A DNA stretch of 64,000 bases from Lachnospiraceae bacterium (GCA_021202075.1 JAJQDT010000067.1:6056-70055); one strand, 5' to 3'; counted from the first letter of the stretch, positions 49,373 through 57,885 are shown. A program made the numbers and translations. The notes: a model not told the origin generated them from the letters alone.

Positions 49373-49568
49373 TTTTCACACCTCGGAAAACGCTTTCAAT
49401 TTTTGTGAAATCCCCCCATTCCCGTTTCGTGTGGGGAAAGGCGGCTGTCGAGCCTTTCCCACACACGGAACGATCCGGAACGGAATCTGTCTTTATTTAA
49501 GGTCTATTTCCGTTGGAAGAAAACGGACGTTTTTTCCGCTTTTCCTCCCGGAACGGAATAGCCTGTTT
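49373..49568. promoter_or_regulatory. Non-coding strip with a large hairpin and CCGGAACGGAAT repeats
   Basis: 196 bp between primase-helicase and RusA. GTGTGGGGAAAGG (49429-49441) and CCTTTCCCACAC (49453-49464) form a stem of 12 bp with one bulge and no U-run. CCGGAACGGAAT occurs at 49475-49486 and again at 49548-49559, and a shorter CGGAACG at about 49465. It could be a replication origin or a regulator site. Confidence 0.5.
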
Positions 49569-51578
49569 TCATTCCTTTTTCTTTTCGTACTTACCGACCG
49601 TGCCGCCCTTGCACCAGTACTCATCCTTCATCTCTTTGAGCCGGTCCCGGACGCAACGCTCAGTCACCTCCATGTACTCCGCCATGGCCTGCACCGTCAC
49701 CGGCGGAAACGGGGAGAGGAACTCATAAGCCGCATTCACGGAGTCCTTCCGCTCCTCCTGTGTGGTATACTTGCTGCTCTTCATCAGGTTCGCCATGGGG
49801 CTGCCCTCCGGAGCGCATTTCGCCAGGTCACCAGCAGTGTCCAGCCGGTGGATCGGATATTCAAACCAGAAATTAATCGGCTGGATATTCTCGAATTCCC
49901 GCAGGCTGGATTCCAGCCTCCACGCCGTCGCGTGACCGTCCTGGACATAATTCTTCAAATCCTCCGTCAGCTCCAGCTGGATCATGTCCAGCTGTGCATC
50001 CGGGTCCCTGGCAAATACCCCCGAACCGCTGGCGCGATCCATGGCCTTCTTGTACCCCTGCGCGCCTTTGGAATGATGGTGACAGTAAATAGTGGAACAC
50101 CCTGTCTCTGTGCAGATTTTGTCAAACTGGTTGCAGAACTGCCCCATCTCAGAAGCGTTGTTCTCATCCCCCGTTATGACTTTGTAAATCGGGTCGATCA
50201 CGATGGCGTCCAGCTGCAAATCCTTCACCCTGCGGATTAGCTTCGGCACCAGCTCACTGAGCGGGATAGCATGCCCCCGCAGGTTCCATATCAGGATGTC
50301 TGCCGTGTTCGCCATCTTAATCCCCAGCGCACCGTAAATCTTCATGAAGCGCATGATGCAGGAGGACGGGTCAATTTCCAAGTTGATATATAAGACCCGG
50401 CCTTTCCTGCACTGGAACCCCAACCAGGAGATGCCCTCCGCAATCGCGATGCACAGCTCCATCAGCAGGAAGCTCTTCCCAGCCTTGGAGGAACCGGAAA
50501 TCAGCATCTTATGGCCGCGCCGCAGGATGCCTGTTATCAGCTCCTCCGGCAGCTCGGGAGGATGATCCTTGAAATCCGCAAAGCTGACAAAGTCCGGCAG
50601 TTCGTCCGATATGCCCTCCGCGAAATCCATCCAGTCAATCCACGACTTCCGGCCGATGCCCGTAGCGAGGAGCCGCTGCCGGTTCCCGTTCCTCGTGACC
50701 CCTGGCATCCGGGACAGCCTGGACGGGTTGCGGTTCTGCTTGTCGATGGGGACGCCGTTCTTCTCCATAAAGTCGTACAAGAAGTCCACACGTTTGCGGT
50801 ATTCGTCATAATCCTTCGCGTCTATGTGGACGATAGCGTGGAGGCTCTTGCCCCCGCTGTGTACCAGCGCCGCTATCGGCAGTTCCAGCTTGCGGAACAG
50901 GCTGTCCTGCTCCGCGACCGGGATGGTATCGGACTCCACCAGCGCGTACCGGAATGCCGTCACGTTCTCGTTCTTCACGCCCTCCCCATCCACCGGGTTA
51001 AACCGTATCCATGCGCCAGCCTCTTTCTTCCAGTCCCCGACGGTGGCACCCAGATCATCCGGATGCCGTTTCAGGGTGGCGATTATCTCATCCCTGGTAC
51101 GGTCAAAAGAGCCTTTGTACGGCACCCACCTGCCATCCGCATCCTGATGCACATCGTTGGTGACATATGCGATATGGTCTTCCGGCTCGAAGACCGCCAG
51201 CAGGTAATCCATCAGTTCTTCGGTCGGTTTCTTCTCCTCTGCAGGGGTAAACGCTGCATAGTAGCTGTCGCCGTCATACTCAATCGGGTCATCAAAGCCC
51301 ATGCAGCCGTCCTCACCGAACGGCTCCCAGCCCCGCTCCTTCGCCATCTGGACGATGGTGCCGCCCTTGACCGGGTTGCCGCTGCCATGGAAGCTCTTCC
51401 ATTTCCGCTCACATTCGCCGGGATGGTATCTGGTGTCGTTCTTACTCCACTCATCCCACACACTGCAGTCCTGCCCTTCCTCCTTCAGCGCCATGCCTAC
51501 AGCGATCCACTCCGCCCTCGACATGGAAGCTACATCCAGGAACTTCAGTGCTGCCAGTACATTGCTGTTACTTTCCAT
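49569..51578 (-). CDS. Primase-helicase (PriCT-2 plus RecA-like RepA ATPase)
   Basis: 669 residues. Residues 1-85 are a PriCT-2 domain (SRAEWIAVGMALKEEG; ECERKWKSFHG). Residues about 160-320 resemble archaeo-eukaryotic-type primase sequences (SGGKSLHAIVHID; NPSRLSRMPGV). From about 355 there is a RepA/AAA_25 ATPase: Walker A ISGSSKAGKSF, Walker B LDAIVIDPIY and the YCHHHSKG sensor. A winged-helix-like tail ends the protein. It should prime and unwind at the phage origin. ATG 51578 overlaps the DEAD helicase gene by 11 bp. Confidence 0.88.
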   Translation of the reverse strand: MESNSNVLAALKFLDVASMSRAEWIAVGMALKEEGQDCSVWDEWSKNDTRYHPGECERKWKSFHGSGNPVKGGTIVQMAKERGWEPFGEDGCMGFDDPIEYDGDSYYAAFTPAEEKKPTEELMDYLLAVFEPEDHIAYVTNDVHQDADGRWVPYKGSFDRTRDEIIATLKRHPDDLGATVGDWKKEAGAWIRFNPVDGEGVKNENVTAFRYALVESDTIPVAEQDSLFRKLELPIAALVHSGGKSLHAIVHIDAKDYDEYRKRVDFLYDFMEKNGVPIDKQNRNPSRLSRMPGVTRNGNRQRLLATGIGRKSWIDWMDFAEGISDELPDFVSFADFKDHPPELPEELITGILRRGHKMLISGSSKAGKSFLLMELCIAIAEGISWLGFQCRKGRVLYINLEIDPSSCIMRFMKIYGALGIKMANTADILIWNLRGHAIPLSELVPKLIRRVKDLQLDAIVIDPIYKVITGDENNASEMGQFCNQFDKICTETGCSTIYCHHHSKGAQGYKKAMDRASGSGVFARDPDAQLDMIQLELTEDLKNYVQDGHATAWRLESSLREFENIQPINFWFEYPIHRLDTAGDLAKCAPEGSPMANLMKSSKYTTQEERKDSVNAAYEFLSPFPPVTVQAMAEYMEVTERCVRDRLKEMKDEYWCKGGTVGKYEKKKE

Positions 51579-53169
51579 CTGCTGCCTCCTTTGGCCTGTA
51601 GGTCACCGGATCAATCCAGTGCGGGATGCGCCAGTGGTTTTTCGCCAGCAGGGAAATCAGTTTGTTGGCACCCTCGAAGGACCATGTGCCGACCTGCCGG
51701 AAGCCGTACCTCTCCAGGCAGCGGATCTGTCTCGGGGTTGCCAGCCCTTCGTCCTGCCTGCGTTTCAGCCGGTCGATCAGCAGGGAGGCATACCCGCAGT
51801 TCTTCACTTCATCCGGGAGGATGCCGCGCCGTTCCAGAAATTCCAGTTGCTTCAGCGATGGCGGGGCCGTCTCCCATGCGAATGTCGGCACGTATCTGGA
51901 CAGATCCTCCGCCGCAATCGACATGGCGTACTGGATCGGGTCTACCAGCTTGCGTTTCTTCGCCCGCATCTCCGCCAGCTCCTTCGCAAGCGCAGCCTCG
52001 CGTTCTGAAAGCACATCCCGTTCCGCCTGCTCCTCTGCCTCGATTAAGTCAGCGCCCTCCGCATTCTCCAGGATGGAATCATCAATCTTTTGGGCAATCT
52101 TCTCATCCTTGCTGATGAGCGCCGACGGCCTGCAAAGGTCATGCCGGTCGGTCATCCATAGGAAATCCAGTAGCAGAAGTTCCTTCTTGCCGGGATAGAG
52201 CCGCATGCCGCGCCCCACCATCTGCTGGTACAGGCTGCGGATTTTGGTCGGACGGAGTACCACGATACAATCCACGCTTGGGCAGTCCCAGCCTTCCGTC
52301 AGGAGCATGGAATTGCAGAGCACATCATACTTCCCATCCTCGAAATCCTTTAATATCTCCCCTCGTTCATCACTGGTGCCGTTCACCTCCGCCGCCGTAA
52401 GCCCGGCCTCATTCAGCATCCTGCAGAACTTCTGGGATGTGGCAATCAGCGGGAGGAACACCACGGTTTTCCGTCCCCTGCAGTAAGAAACCATTTCATT
52501 GGCAATCTGGTGCAGGTACGGCTCCAGGGCACACCCAATCTCCCCGGCGCTGAAATCACCGCTCGACATCCCCACATCCTTGATGTCCAGTTCCAGCGGG
52601 ATCATCTGCGCCCTGACCGGGCTTAAATAGCCGTCGCGGATTGCCTGCGTCATGCTGTATTCATATGCCTTGGAGTCGAAATACTCACCAAGGTTCTTCA
52701 TGTCTCCCCGGTCAGGCGTTGCTGTGACACCGAGGATATTTGCCTCCGGGAAATGCTCTAATACACGCTTGTAGCTCTCCGAAAGGCAATGGTGCGCCTC
52801 GTCCACGATGATGTCCTGGAAATAATCTTCCGGGAACTGCGAGAGGCGTTTCTCCTGGCAGAGCGACTGGACAGAGCCAACCGTCACCGGGAAGAAACTG
52901 CCCAAGCTGGAGGAATCCGCCTTTTCCAGCACGGACTCCAGCCCTGTCGCCTCACGCAGCTTGTCCGCCGCCTGGGAGAGCAGTTCTCCCCTGTGCGCCA
53001 TGATCAGGACGCGGTGCCCCTGTTTTACCTGTTCTTCTGTGACTGACGCGAACACCACCGTCTTGCCTGTGCCTGTCGGCAGCACAAGAAGCGTTTTCCT
53101 GTGCCCCGACAGCCACTCGTCCAGGACAGCCTGTTTCGCCTCAGCCTGGTATGGCCTGAGTTGAAACAT
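51568..53169 (-). CDS. DEAH-box superfamily 2 helicase
   Basis: 533 residues from ATG 53169 (GGGAGG 6 nt upstream). Helicase motifs: Q-like LRPYQAEA, Walker A PTGTGKT, Ia A-H-R-G-E-L, DEAHH (motif II), VTATPDR (III), and VGRGMRLYPGK (VI). The C-terminal 120 residues are helical with a lysine/arginine-rich segment. UvrB/RAD25-type phage helicases like this accompany DUF669 and AAA proteins in replication modules. Confidence 0.93.
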   Translation of the reverse strand: MFQLRPYQAEAKQAVLDEWLSGHRKTLLVLPTGTGKTVVFASVTEEQVKQGHRVLIMAHRGELLSQAADKLREATGLESVLEKADSSSLGSFFPVTVGSVQSLCQEKRLSQFPEDYFQDIIVDEAHHCLSESYKRVLEHFPEANILGVTATPDRGDMKNLGEYFDSKAYEYSMTQAIRDGYLSPVRAQMIPLELDIKDVGMSSGDFSAGEIGCALEPYLHQIANEMVSYCRGRKTVVFLPLIATSQKFCRMLNEAGLTAAEVNGTSDERGEILKDFEDGKYDVLCNSMLLTEGWDCPSVDCIVVLRPTKIRSLYQQMVGRGMRLYPGKKELLLLDFLWMTDRHDLCRPSALISKDEKIAQKIDDSILENAEGADLIEAEEQAERDVLSEREAALAKELAEMRAKKRKLVDPIQYAMSIAAEDLSRYVPTFAWETAPPSLKQLEFLERRGILPDEVKNCGYASLLIDRLKRRQDEGLATPRQIRCLERYGFRQVGTWSFEGANKLISLLAKNHWRIPHWIDPVTYRPKEAADGK

Positions 53170-53180
53170 AGGCACCTCCC

Positions 53181-53678
53181 TTACTCGAACGGAAGTTCCA
53201 GGTCATCCGGGATGTCCATGAATTCGTCCTCCGCCGGGAAGAACTTCTCATCGTAGTCGTAGAACCGCGTCACATCATTCTTGGAGCGTTCTTCGCCGTC
53301 CTTCTCATAAGTGGCGGGCTTGAAGTGGGCGCGCCCTTTCCTGCCGATGATGTCGTTCCAGTCGATGACAAGCCGCTGGTCCTTTTTCTTCTGGCCGATG
53401 CAGCGGAAGAACGACGCGATCTTCCACTCCATGGAGCGGTACCAGATCAGGTCAGTGAAGCAGTTTGCCACACCCTTGTCGGTACGCACCTGCAGGGTGA
53501 ACGTGACCTTGTTGCATGCCGGGATTTTCTTCCCGCCGGGGAAGCGCCCACGTTCGTAATCGACAACCTCAAAGTTGTAGTCACCCTCCTCGAGGATAAC
53601 GAACTCCTGGCCGTCGTTCTCGATGGCGTCATCCCAGTCCATAAACCCTTCATTGGGGTTCTGATGATTATTGCCCAT
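53181..53678 (-). CDS. DUF669 protein, probable ssDNA-binding protein
   Basis: 165 residues. The DUF669 pattern is E-E-G-D-Y-N-F-E-V-V-D-Y-E-R-G-R-F, K-V-T-F-T-L-Q-V and W-K-I-A-S-F-F-R-C-I-G, with the usual acidic C-terminal tail ending PDDLELPFE. The acidic tip is like that of SSB proteins and could bind helicase or nuclease partners. It starts at ATG 53678 behind AGGAGG. Confidence 0.88.
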   Translation of the reverse strand: MGNNHQNPNEGFMDWDDAIENDGQEFVILEEGDYNFEVVDYERGRFPGGKKIPACNKVTFTLQVRTDKGVANCFTDLIWYRSMEWKIASFFRCIGQKKKDQRLVIDWNDIIGRKGRAHFKPATYEKDGEERSKNDVTRFYDYDEKFFPAEDEFMDIPDDLELPFE

Positions 53679-53693
53679 AGCAATACCTCCTTG

Positions 53694-54689
53694 TTATTCT
53701 GCGGCCTTCTGGCCTGCGTTGATAAGCTGCAGTACCCGGTTCCAATAGCGGATAAGCCAGCCGGTAATGAAGCTGTCCGGGTAATTGTCAATAGGGTCTC
53801 CCGCCGCGCGTTTCCCCTTCTCAATGGCAACTCTCTGCACCTGCTCGTCCGTGACACCGGACTCTGCCATCAGTGCGCGGAGCTGTTCGATGGGTTTCAA
53901 TTCAGCCGGCGCATCCGGGATTGGCAGTTCAGCAGCCGGCTCTGCGGGCTGTTCTGCAGGAGCCTTTGCCGCCGGAGTGAAAATAGACGCGATTGCCTTA
54001 TAATCCAGCGGCAGCTCATTGGGCAGCCCATGGCGGTTTTTCGCGTCCCAGCACGGATGGTGGGTGGTGTACATGACACGCTTCCCACCCTGCACCTTGG
54101 CCTTCTCCATCGCGTTGTCACTCTGGACAACGAAAGTCTTATAGTTGCAGAACAGGAGTAAATCACACCATTCTTTCAGCAGCGGTGCCACCTGCCTGGA
54201 GAGCTTCATCTCCCATCGGTCATAGGACCCCTGCTCGTCGGGCTGCTCAAACTTGCGCATCTTGGCGTGGGCAGTCACCACGACATTCATCCCGGCAGCA
54301 ATCACCCGGTCTAAAGCCGTCAGCAGGCGGGCGAACTCCTCCCCCACATAGGTGTAGCCTTTGCCGTACCCGAATGATTCCAGGCCGTTGACCTTGTACT
54401 TGTCACAGATGTCCTTGATGCACTGCATCTCTGCCCAGTCGGCAGTGTCGATGACCAGCGTCTTACAGATCCCAGGTGTCGCAGCCACCTCATCGACAAT
54501 CATGAGCAGCTCCTCCCAGTTCCTGGGCTTGTCAACCCTTCGGACATCCAGATGGGATGTCCCGCCCTCGGTGTCAATAAAGAGCGGGTTCGGGAACCTT
54601 GCCGCCAGCGAGGTTTTGCCCACGCCCTCCGCGCCATAAATCGTCACCTTCTGCGGGCGGTCCACCAATCCTTCAATGATTTTTAACAT
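53694..54689 (-). CDS. AAA_24/Sak4-like recombination ATPase
   Basis: 331 residues. Walker A is YGAEGVGKTSLA (about 19-30), and Walker B is KTLVIDTADWAE. The family segment GKGYTYVGEEFARLL follows, then VVVTAHAKMRKFE. The last 100 residues are a Pro/Ala linker and a helical tail. The Sak4 type anneals single strands in phage recombination together with an SSB. Start ATG 54689. Confidence 0.88.
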   Translation of the reverse strand: MLKIIEGLVDRPQKVTIYGAEGVGKTSLAARFPNPLFIDTEGGTSHLDVRRVDKPRNWEELLMIVDEVAATPGICKTLVIDTADWAEMQCIKDICDKYKVNGLESFGYGKGYTYVGEEFARLLTALDRVIAAGMNVVVTAHAKMRKFEQPDEQGSYDRWEMKLSRQVAPLLKEWCDLLLFCNYKTFVVQSDNAMEKAKVQGGKRVMYTTHHPCWDAKNRHGLPNELPLDYKAIASIFTPAAKAPAEQPAEPAAELPIPDAPAELKPIEQLRALMAESGVTDEQVQRVAIEKGKRAAGDPIDNYPDSFITGWLIRYWNRVLQLINAGQKAAE

Positions 54690-54698
54690 AATGACCTC

Positions 54699-54881
54699 CT
54701 ATCCTAAGCTGCAGGGATGGTCCCCTGCGTTATTGGTTTCTTTCTTACTGTCCCAGAATTCTTCCAGTTCCTTCGGAAAAATGTCCGTAGCCGTCAGCGT
54801 AGTTTTTCCCAAACCCTCAGCTCCGTAGATAAGCACGCCCCTGGGCTTAATGGCCTGTGCGATACTAATTTGGATGCTCAT
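54699..54881 (-). pseudogene. Truncated P-loop paralogue of the recombination ATPase
   Basis: A 60-codon frame from ATG 54881 (GGAGG 7 nt upstream) has GVLIYGAEGLGKTTLTATDI, closely matching the first 35 residues of the 331-residue ATPase encoded 10 bp downstream. It stops before any Walker B. It may be a duplication remnant. The intact ribosome site suggests that the short peptide is still translated. Confidence 0.65.
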
Positions 54882-54895
54882 TTCTCTTCCTCCGT

Positions 54896-55411
54896 TTACC
54901 TTAAGCTGCAGGAAACGGACTCGACAATTTCGCAGCCGGGTACCTTCGTCCCTGCGTTGATGAGTTTCTTCACGCTGTCCTTTGCTACCTCCGGTTCCGG
55001 TACGCGGTAGCATTCCGGCATCTTGTGGCGTTTCAGCCAGCGGATAGCTTTCTGTGGGTCTGACACTTCCAGCCTCTTGTTATTGCGGTAATACATCGTC
55101 GCAACTCCGAGCGGGGTCTTCTGTCCGCCGCATTCCCGCTTAAGGGCATCCATGATACGGCTTTCCTTGGCATCCAGGCGGGAACGGCGCTTTTTGAGCC
55201 GTTCTTCCTCCTCTTTGAGTGCGCTGGATTCTGCCCTCGTATTCAGCACCAGCTTCGCCAGGTATTCGAGAATCCGCTGTTTCTCCATTTCCAGGGCTTC
55301 CAGTTGCTCCCACTGCACTTCCCCCGTCGGCACGAGGATTTCCCCGGTCTCCGGGTCAAGCACCTCTTCGAAAATCTCTTCGATTTTCTGGTTGACTTCA
55401 TAAAGCTTCAT
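54896..55411 (-). CDS. Gp157-family siphovirus protein
   Basis: 171 residues from ATG 55411 (AAAGGAG 7 nt upstream). Gp157 pattern: MKLYEVNQKIEEIFEEVLDP-like opening (LYEVNQKIEEIFEEVLD), a central coiled coil (RAESSALKEEEERLKKRRSR), and a small C-terminal beta domain (GVATMYYRNNKRLEVSDPQK). The family has been linked to phage resistance in streptococci, but the mechanism is unclear. It lies in the recombination module. Confidence 0.85.
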   Translation of the reverse strand: MKLYEVNQKIEEIFEEVLDPETGEILVPTGEVQWEQLEALEMEKQRILEYLAKLVLNTRAESSALKEEEERLKKRRSRLDAKESRIMDALKRECGGQKTPLGVATMYYRNNKRLEVSDPQKAIRWLKRHKMPECYRVPEPEVAKDSVKKLINAGTKVPGCEIVESVSCSLR

Positions 55412-55439
55412 GCTCTGCTCCTTTCCGGGGGAGAATGTT

Positions 55440-55658
55440 TCACTCCCCCAATGCTGTAATGACATCCTCCAGAAGACGATCCAGAGGGCTGCGCTCCGGT
55501 TCCTTTGAACAGCAGCCACAGCAGCCTGCCTTCTGTGCCCCTGTCCCTTCTGGCTCCGGCGAGTAATGGGTCGTACTGCTGCAGTCACCAAACTGGATGC
55601 TGACGCTCTCGATATGAAATGTCACGCTGATAGGCTGATTCTGGTTTTTCTCATTCAT
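55440..55658 (-). CDS. Cys-rich small protein, unknown
   Basis: 72 residues from ATG 55658 behind AGGAGGG. It has VTFHIESVSIQFGDC and a cluster CCGCC with a following CSKEPERSPLDRL; the C-terminal helix is acidic. The cysteine cluster could bind a metal. It overlaps the upstream gene by 8 bp. No family is recognised. Confidence 0.6.
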   Translation of the reverse strand: MNEKNQNQPISVTFHIESVSIQFGDCSSTTHYSPEPEGTGAQKAGCCGCCSKEPERSPLDRLLEDVITALGE

Positions 55659-56100
55659 TGGATATGCCCTCCTGTCTTTCTGTGGGGCGATCTGTTATGC
55701 CGCCCAAATTACCGTGTTCCTCAAGGTACTTTTTTGCCAGTTCTTCCGGTTCCCCTACGGCAAGAACCGGGATGCCTTTTTCCCTGGCGATGCTGATTTC
55801 CTCAGCCATGTCATCTGAAATCCGCTCCCCCGCCACCCATACTTCATCAGCTTCTGACAGCCATTCCAGGGACAGGAGTTTAAACTCCTGTTTCCTGGCT
55901 TCACCGTCAGTATCCATGAACCGGGGGAAGTAAAGCGCCGGTGAAAGCGGCATACAGCCGACCAGCGTGAGCAGCCTGCAGGTTTTCAGAATACACTCTG
56001 TATTCCGCCGCAGTTCCAGTGCCATCTCATCGCGTCTGATAGAGGTCGGCCAGTACGGTGCGCTGACATAGACTTTTGTGATTGTGTTATCTTCACTCAT
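55651..56100 (-). CDS. DUF4406/DUF7768-like nucleoside-deoxyribosyltransferase fold, copy 2
   Basis: 149 residues from ATG 56100. The TKVYVSAPYWPTSIRRDEMA start, the conserved P-x-S-P-A-L-Y-F-P-R-F middle and the S-E-A-D-E-V-W-V-A-G-E-R-I-S-D-D-M-A-E-E-I end match small phage proteins with the NDT-like Rossmann fold. They may cut or recognise nucleosides, but the role is unproven. It overlaps the related gene upstream by 8 bp. Confidence 0.7.
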   Translation of the reverse strand: MSEDNTITKVYVSAPYWPTSIRRDEMALELRRNTECILKTCRLLTLVGCMPLSPALYFPRFMDTDGEARKQEFKLLSLEWLSEADEVWVAGERISDDMAEEISIAREKGIPVLAVGEPEELAKKYLEEHGNLGGITDRPTERQEGISNE

Positions 56101-56710
56101 CACCACTGCCCTCCGAATCTTCTTCCCTGATAATAAGGCCATAGACCGGTGCCTGTTCTGCTCCTGATTTATAAACAGATTTTTCAATGATTCCCATAAG
56201 GTACTTGTACCCCTCTTTCTCATCCATTTTGGATGTTTTCGAGTTGACAAGATCAAAAAATACCTGCGGCTCCGGAAAACACTTGATCGGGATGCCATGG
56301 TTCTTCGCCATATGGATTTCCGCCCGCATCCCTTTCGAGATTGAGGCAGTACCGGCATATCCGAAGATCCACAGCTCTTTGCACAGTTTCAGCCATGCCT
56401 GCCCGATACGGATTCCCATCTCACGCTCATCTTCCTCACGCTCATCAAGAAACTGCGTCGCATAAATATGCGGGCAGAACGGGATGAATCCAAGCATGCT
56501 GACGAACCGGCTGGCCTCAAGCCCACGGTCCATATTTATTGCCCACTCCTTTTTCCATCCCTCTTCATTTTCACTGTCCGGCCTGCATTTGGAGCAGATA
56601 AAAATCCCATGATCCTTGATATACTTTGCGGCCATCTGGTCAGCGTAAGTCAAACCATCCACTGCCTTTACCGTAACCTTTGGTGCCTTCGATTTTTCGT
56701 TCTTTGACAT
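56093..56710 (-). CDS. DUF4406/DUF7768-like protein, copy 1
   Basis: 205 residues, ATG 56710 behind AAAGGAGG. An N-terminal extension of about 35 residues precedes the same fold as the next gene: FICSKCRP, FVSMLGFIPFCPHIYATQFL, then C-K-E-L-W-I-F-G-Y-A-G-T-A-S-I-S-K-G-M-R-A-E-I. The C-terminus has a further 55 residues with low similarity. It is the second early gene after the Cro-like regulator. Confidence 0.72.
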   Translation of the reverse strand: MSKNEKSKAPKVTVKAVDGLTYADQMAAKYIKDHGIFICSKCRPDSENEEGWKKEWAINMDRGLEASRFVSMLGFIPFCPHIYATQFLDEREEDEREMGIRIGQAWLKLCKELWIFGYAGTASISKGMRAEIHMAKNHGIPIKCFPEPQVFFDLVNSKTSKMDEKEGYKYLMGIIEKSVYKSGAEQAPVYGLIIREEDSEGSGDE

Positions 56711-56725
56711 TTTGGAATCCTCCTT

Positions 56726-57016
56726 TCATTCAGTCCCGCCACAGGTCTGCACAATGCTGATAGATTCCCGGATGCTCTCCTCTGCGGGAATTCCATCATT
56801 CGGTGTGAGTTCCGGCTCCTGGACCAGGAAGTCTTTCGCATCCATTTCGGGGAATGCCTTCAGCAGGCCCTTCAGGACTGCCATACCACCCTGCCGGCTG
56901 CCATTGAAAAGCTTGCTGACGTAAGCCCTGGACAGACCAGACTGCCGTGAAAAATCCGCTTTTCTCCAGCCCCGCTCTTCCATCAGCTTTTCGATGAATT
57001 CAATATCGAAAACCAT
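56726..57016 (-). CDS. XRE-family Cro-like regulator
   Basis: 96 residues. Helix-turn-helix at about 15-60: GWRKADFSRQSGLSRAYVSK, then L-F-N-G-S-R-Q-G. The C-terminus is Glu-rich. It is the first gene of the leftward early operon and divergent from the repressor, as for Cro. AAAGGAGG lies about 8 nt before ATG 57016. Confidence 0.85.
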   Translation of the reverse strand: MVFDIEFIEKLMEERGWRKADFSRQSGLSRAYVSKLFNGSRQGGMAVLKGLLKAFPEMDAKDFLVQEPELTPNDGIPAEESIRESISIVQTCGGTE

Positions 57017-57212
57017 CCTAATTACCTCCTTTCAAATTACATTTCGTTTTCTCTGTTATTTTTGTCCACCTGTGGCACATTTCAATTTAAAAAAATAGGC
57101 GGACTACTCCTGCGTCCAGTCTGAGCTTTCCAGCCCACCCCCGGCCCTCTGTCTCAAGGGTGAACCGTAGATTGCTATTGTGGATTTAGTTTCGTCCACC
57201 TCCAGCACATTC
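57017..57212 (-). promoter_or_regulatory. Early leader with direct repeats and possible attenuator
   Basis: 190-nt untranslated leader. GGTGGAC occurs in two similar blocks, AATGTGC-x3-AGGTGGAC-[AG]-AA (57192-57213 and 57059-57080 by plus coordinates). A GGAC/GTCC hairpin (57097-57117) is followed by TATTTTTTT on the minus strand, a weak terminator that could be controlled. The copies flank the leader, one at the transcription start and one before the Cro-like gene. Confidence 0.5.
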
Positions 57213-57241
57213 ATTCTATCAAAGGCGCGTCCGATTGTCAA
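57213..57241 (-). promoter_or_regulatory. Early promoter PL
   Basis: TTGACA (57236-57241), 17 bp, TAGAAT (57213-57218) on the minus strand. The spacer begins ATCGGACGC. The gene start lies about 190 bp downstream. Confidence 0.9.
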
Positions 57242-57341
57242 TACAAATTTGCTGTAAATTTCGTTTTTTGTTCCGCATTTAAATCTACACGTTTAATTTC
57301 TCTGTTTTGCGAAACGCTCCACACATTTTAGAATAAATTTG

Positions 57342-57370
57342 TTGACTCCAGGACACAATTATGGTATACT
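57342..57370 (+). promoter_or_regulatory. Repressor promoter
   Basis: TTGACT (57342-57347), 17 bp, TATACT (57365-57370) preceded by TGG. The spacer begins CCAGGACAC, sharing GGAC at the same place as PL and the promoter at 61406-61434. Confidence 0.9.
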
Positions 57371-57401
57371 AAAATCACTTCAAAGTAGGAGGTTCATATA
57401 T

Positions 57402-57845
57402 ATGACTGATAACAATCTGGCCGCCCAGCAGGATGGAGATGACAATGCAATTGATCCAAGGCTTGGGCTGCGTATGAGGGAGGCCCGGAAAGAACAGCAT
57501 ATGACCATCGTAGAGCTTGCCCAGAAAGTCGGCTGCAGCCATACACATATCAGTCGCCTTGAAAATGCCCAAAGACGGGTAGACTCAATGGCTCTCCTGA
57601 CCGCTCTTTCCGATGCGCTGAATATCCCAATGGAAGAAATGTTAAGCCTCGCTGGTCAGGGAATACAAAAGGAAAAATCTCTTGTCCGTGTAGCTTTCCC
57701 ATCGTTAAATGAAAACTACCAGGAACAGGCTGTAATAGAATTTGCAAAGCTTGTCAGCTCTGGTCTTACGGCAGAGGAAATCGAGAGTATGCTTACCCAT
57801 GCAAAAGCATACGCACAATATTGCATTAATAAAAATAATGGTTAA
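57402..57845 (+). CDS. XRE-family lysogeny repressor (CI-like)
   Basis: 147 residues, ATG 57402 behind AGGAGG. Residues 20-80 are a helix-turn-helix domain (LRMREARKEQHMTIVELAQK; VGCSHTHISRLENAQRR). There is no S24 peptidase domain; a helical tail follows (QAVIEFAKLVSSGLTAEEIE), perhaps for dimerisation or an anti-repressor. It is the only long plus-strand gene in the phage, divergent from the Cro-like gene, and ends at two terminators. Loss of the autocleavage domain means that induction would not follow the RecA/LexA pattern directly. Confidence 0.88.
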   Translation: MTDNNLAAQQDGDDNAIDPRLGLRMREARKEQHMTIVELAQKVGCSHTHISRLENAQRRVDSMALLTALSDALNIPMEEMLSLAGQGIQKEKSLVRVAFPSLNENYQEQAVIEFAKLVSSGLTAEEIESMLTHAKAYAQYCINKNNG

Positions 57846-57847
57846 CG

Positions 57848-57881
57848 TATGGCTGCGGTTGTTTCGCAGCCATAATTTTTT
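57848..57881 (+). terminator. Terminator of the repressor gene
   Basis: ATGGCTGCG (57849-57857) and CGCAGCCAT (57865-57873), perfect stem, followed by AATTTTTT. It starts 3 bp after the stop codon. Confidence 0.95.
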
Positions 57882-57885
57882 GCAC

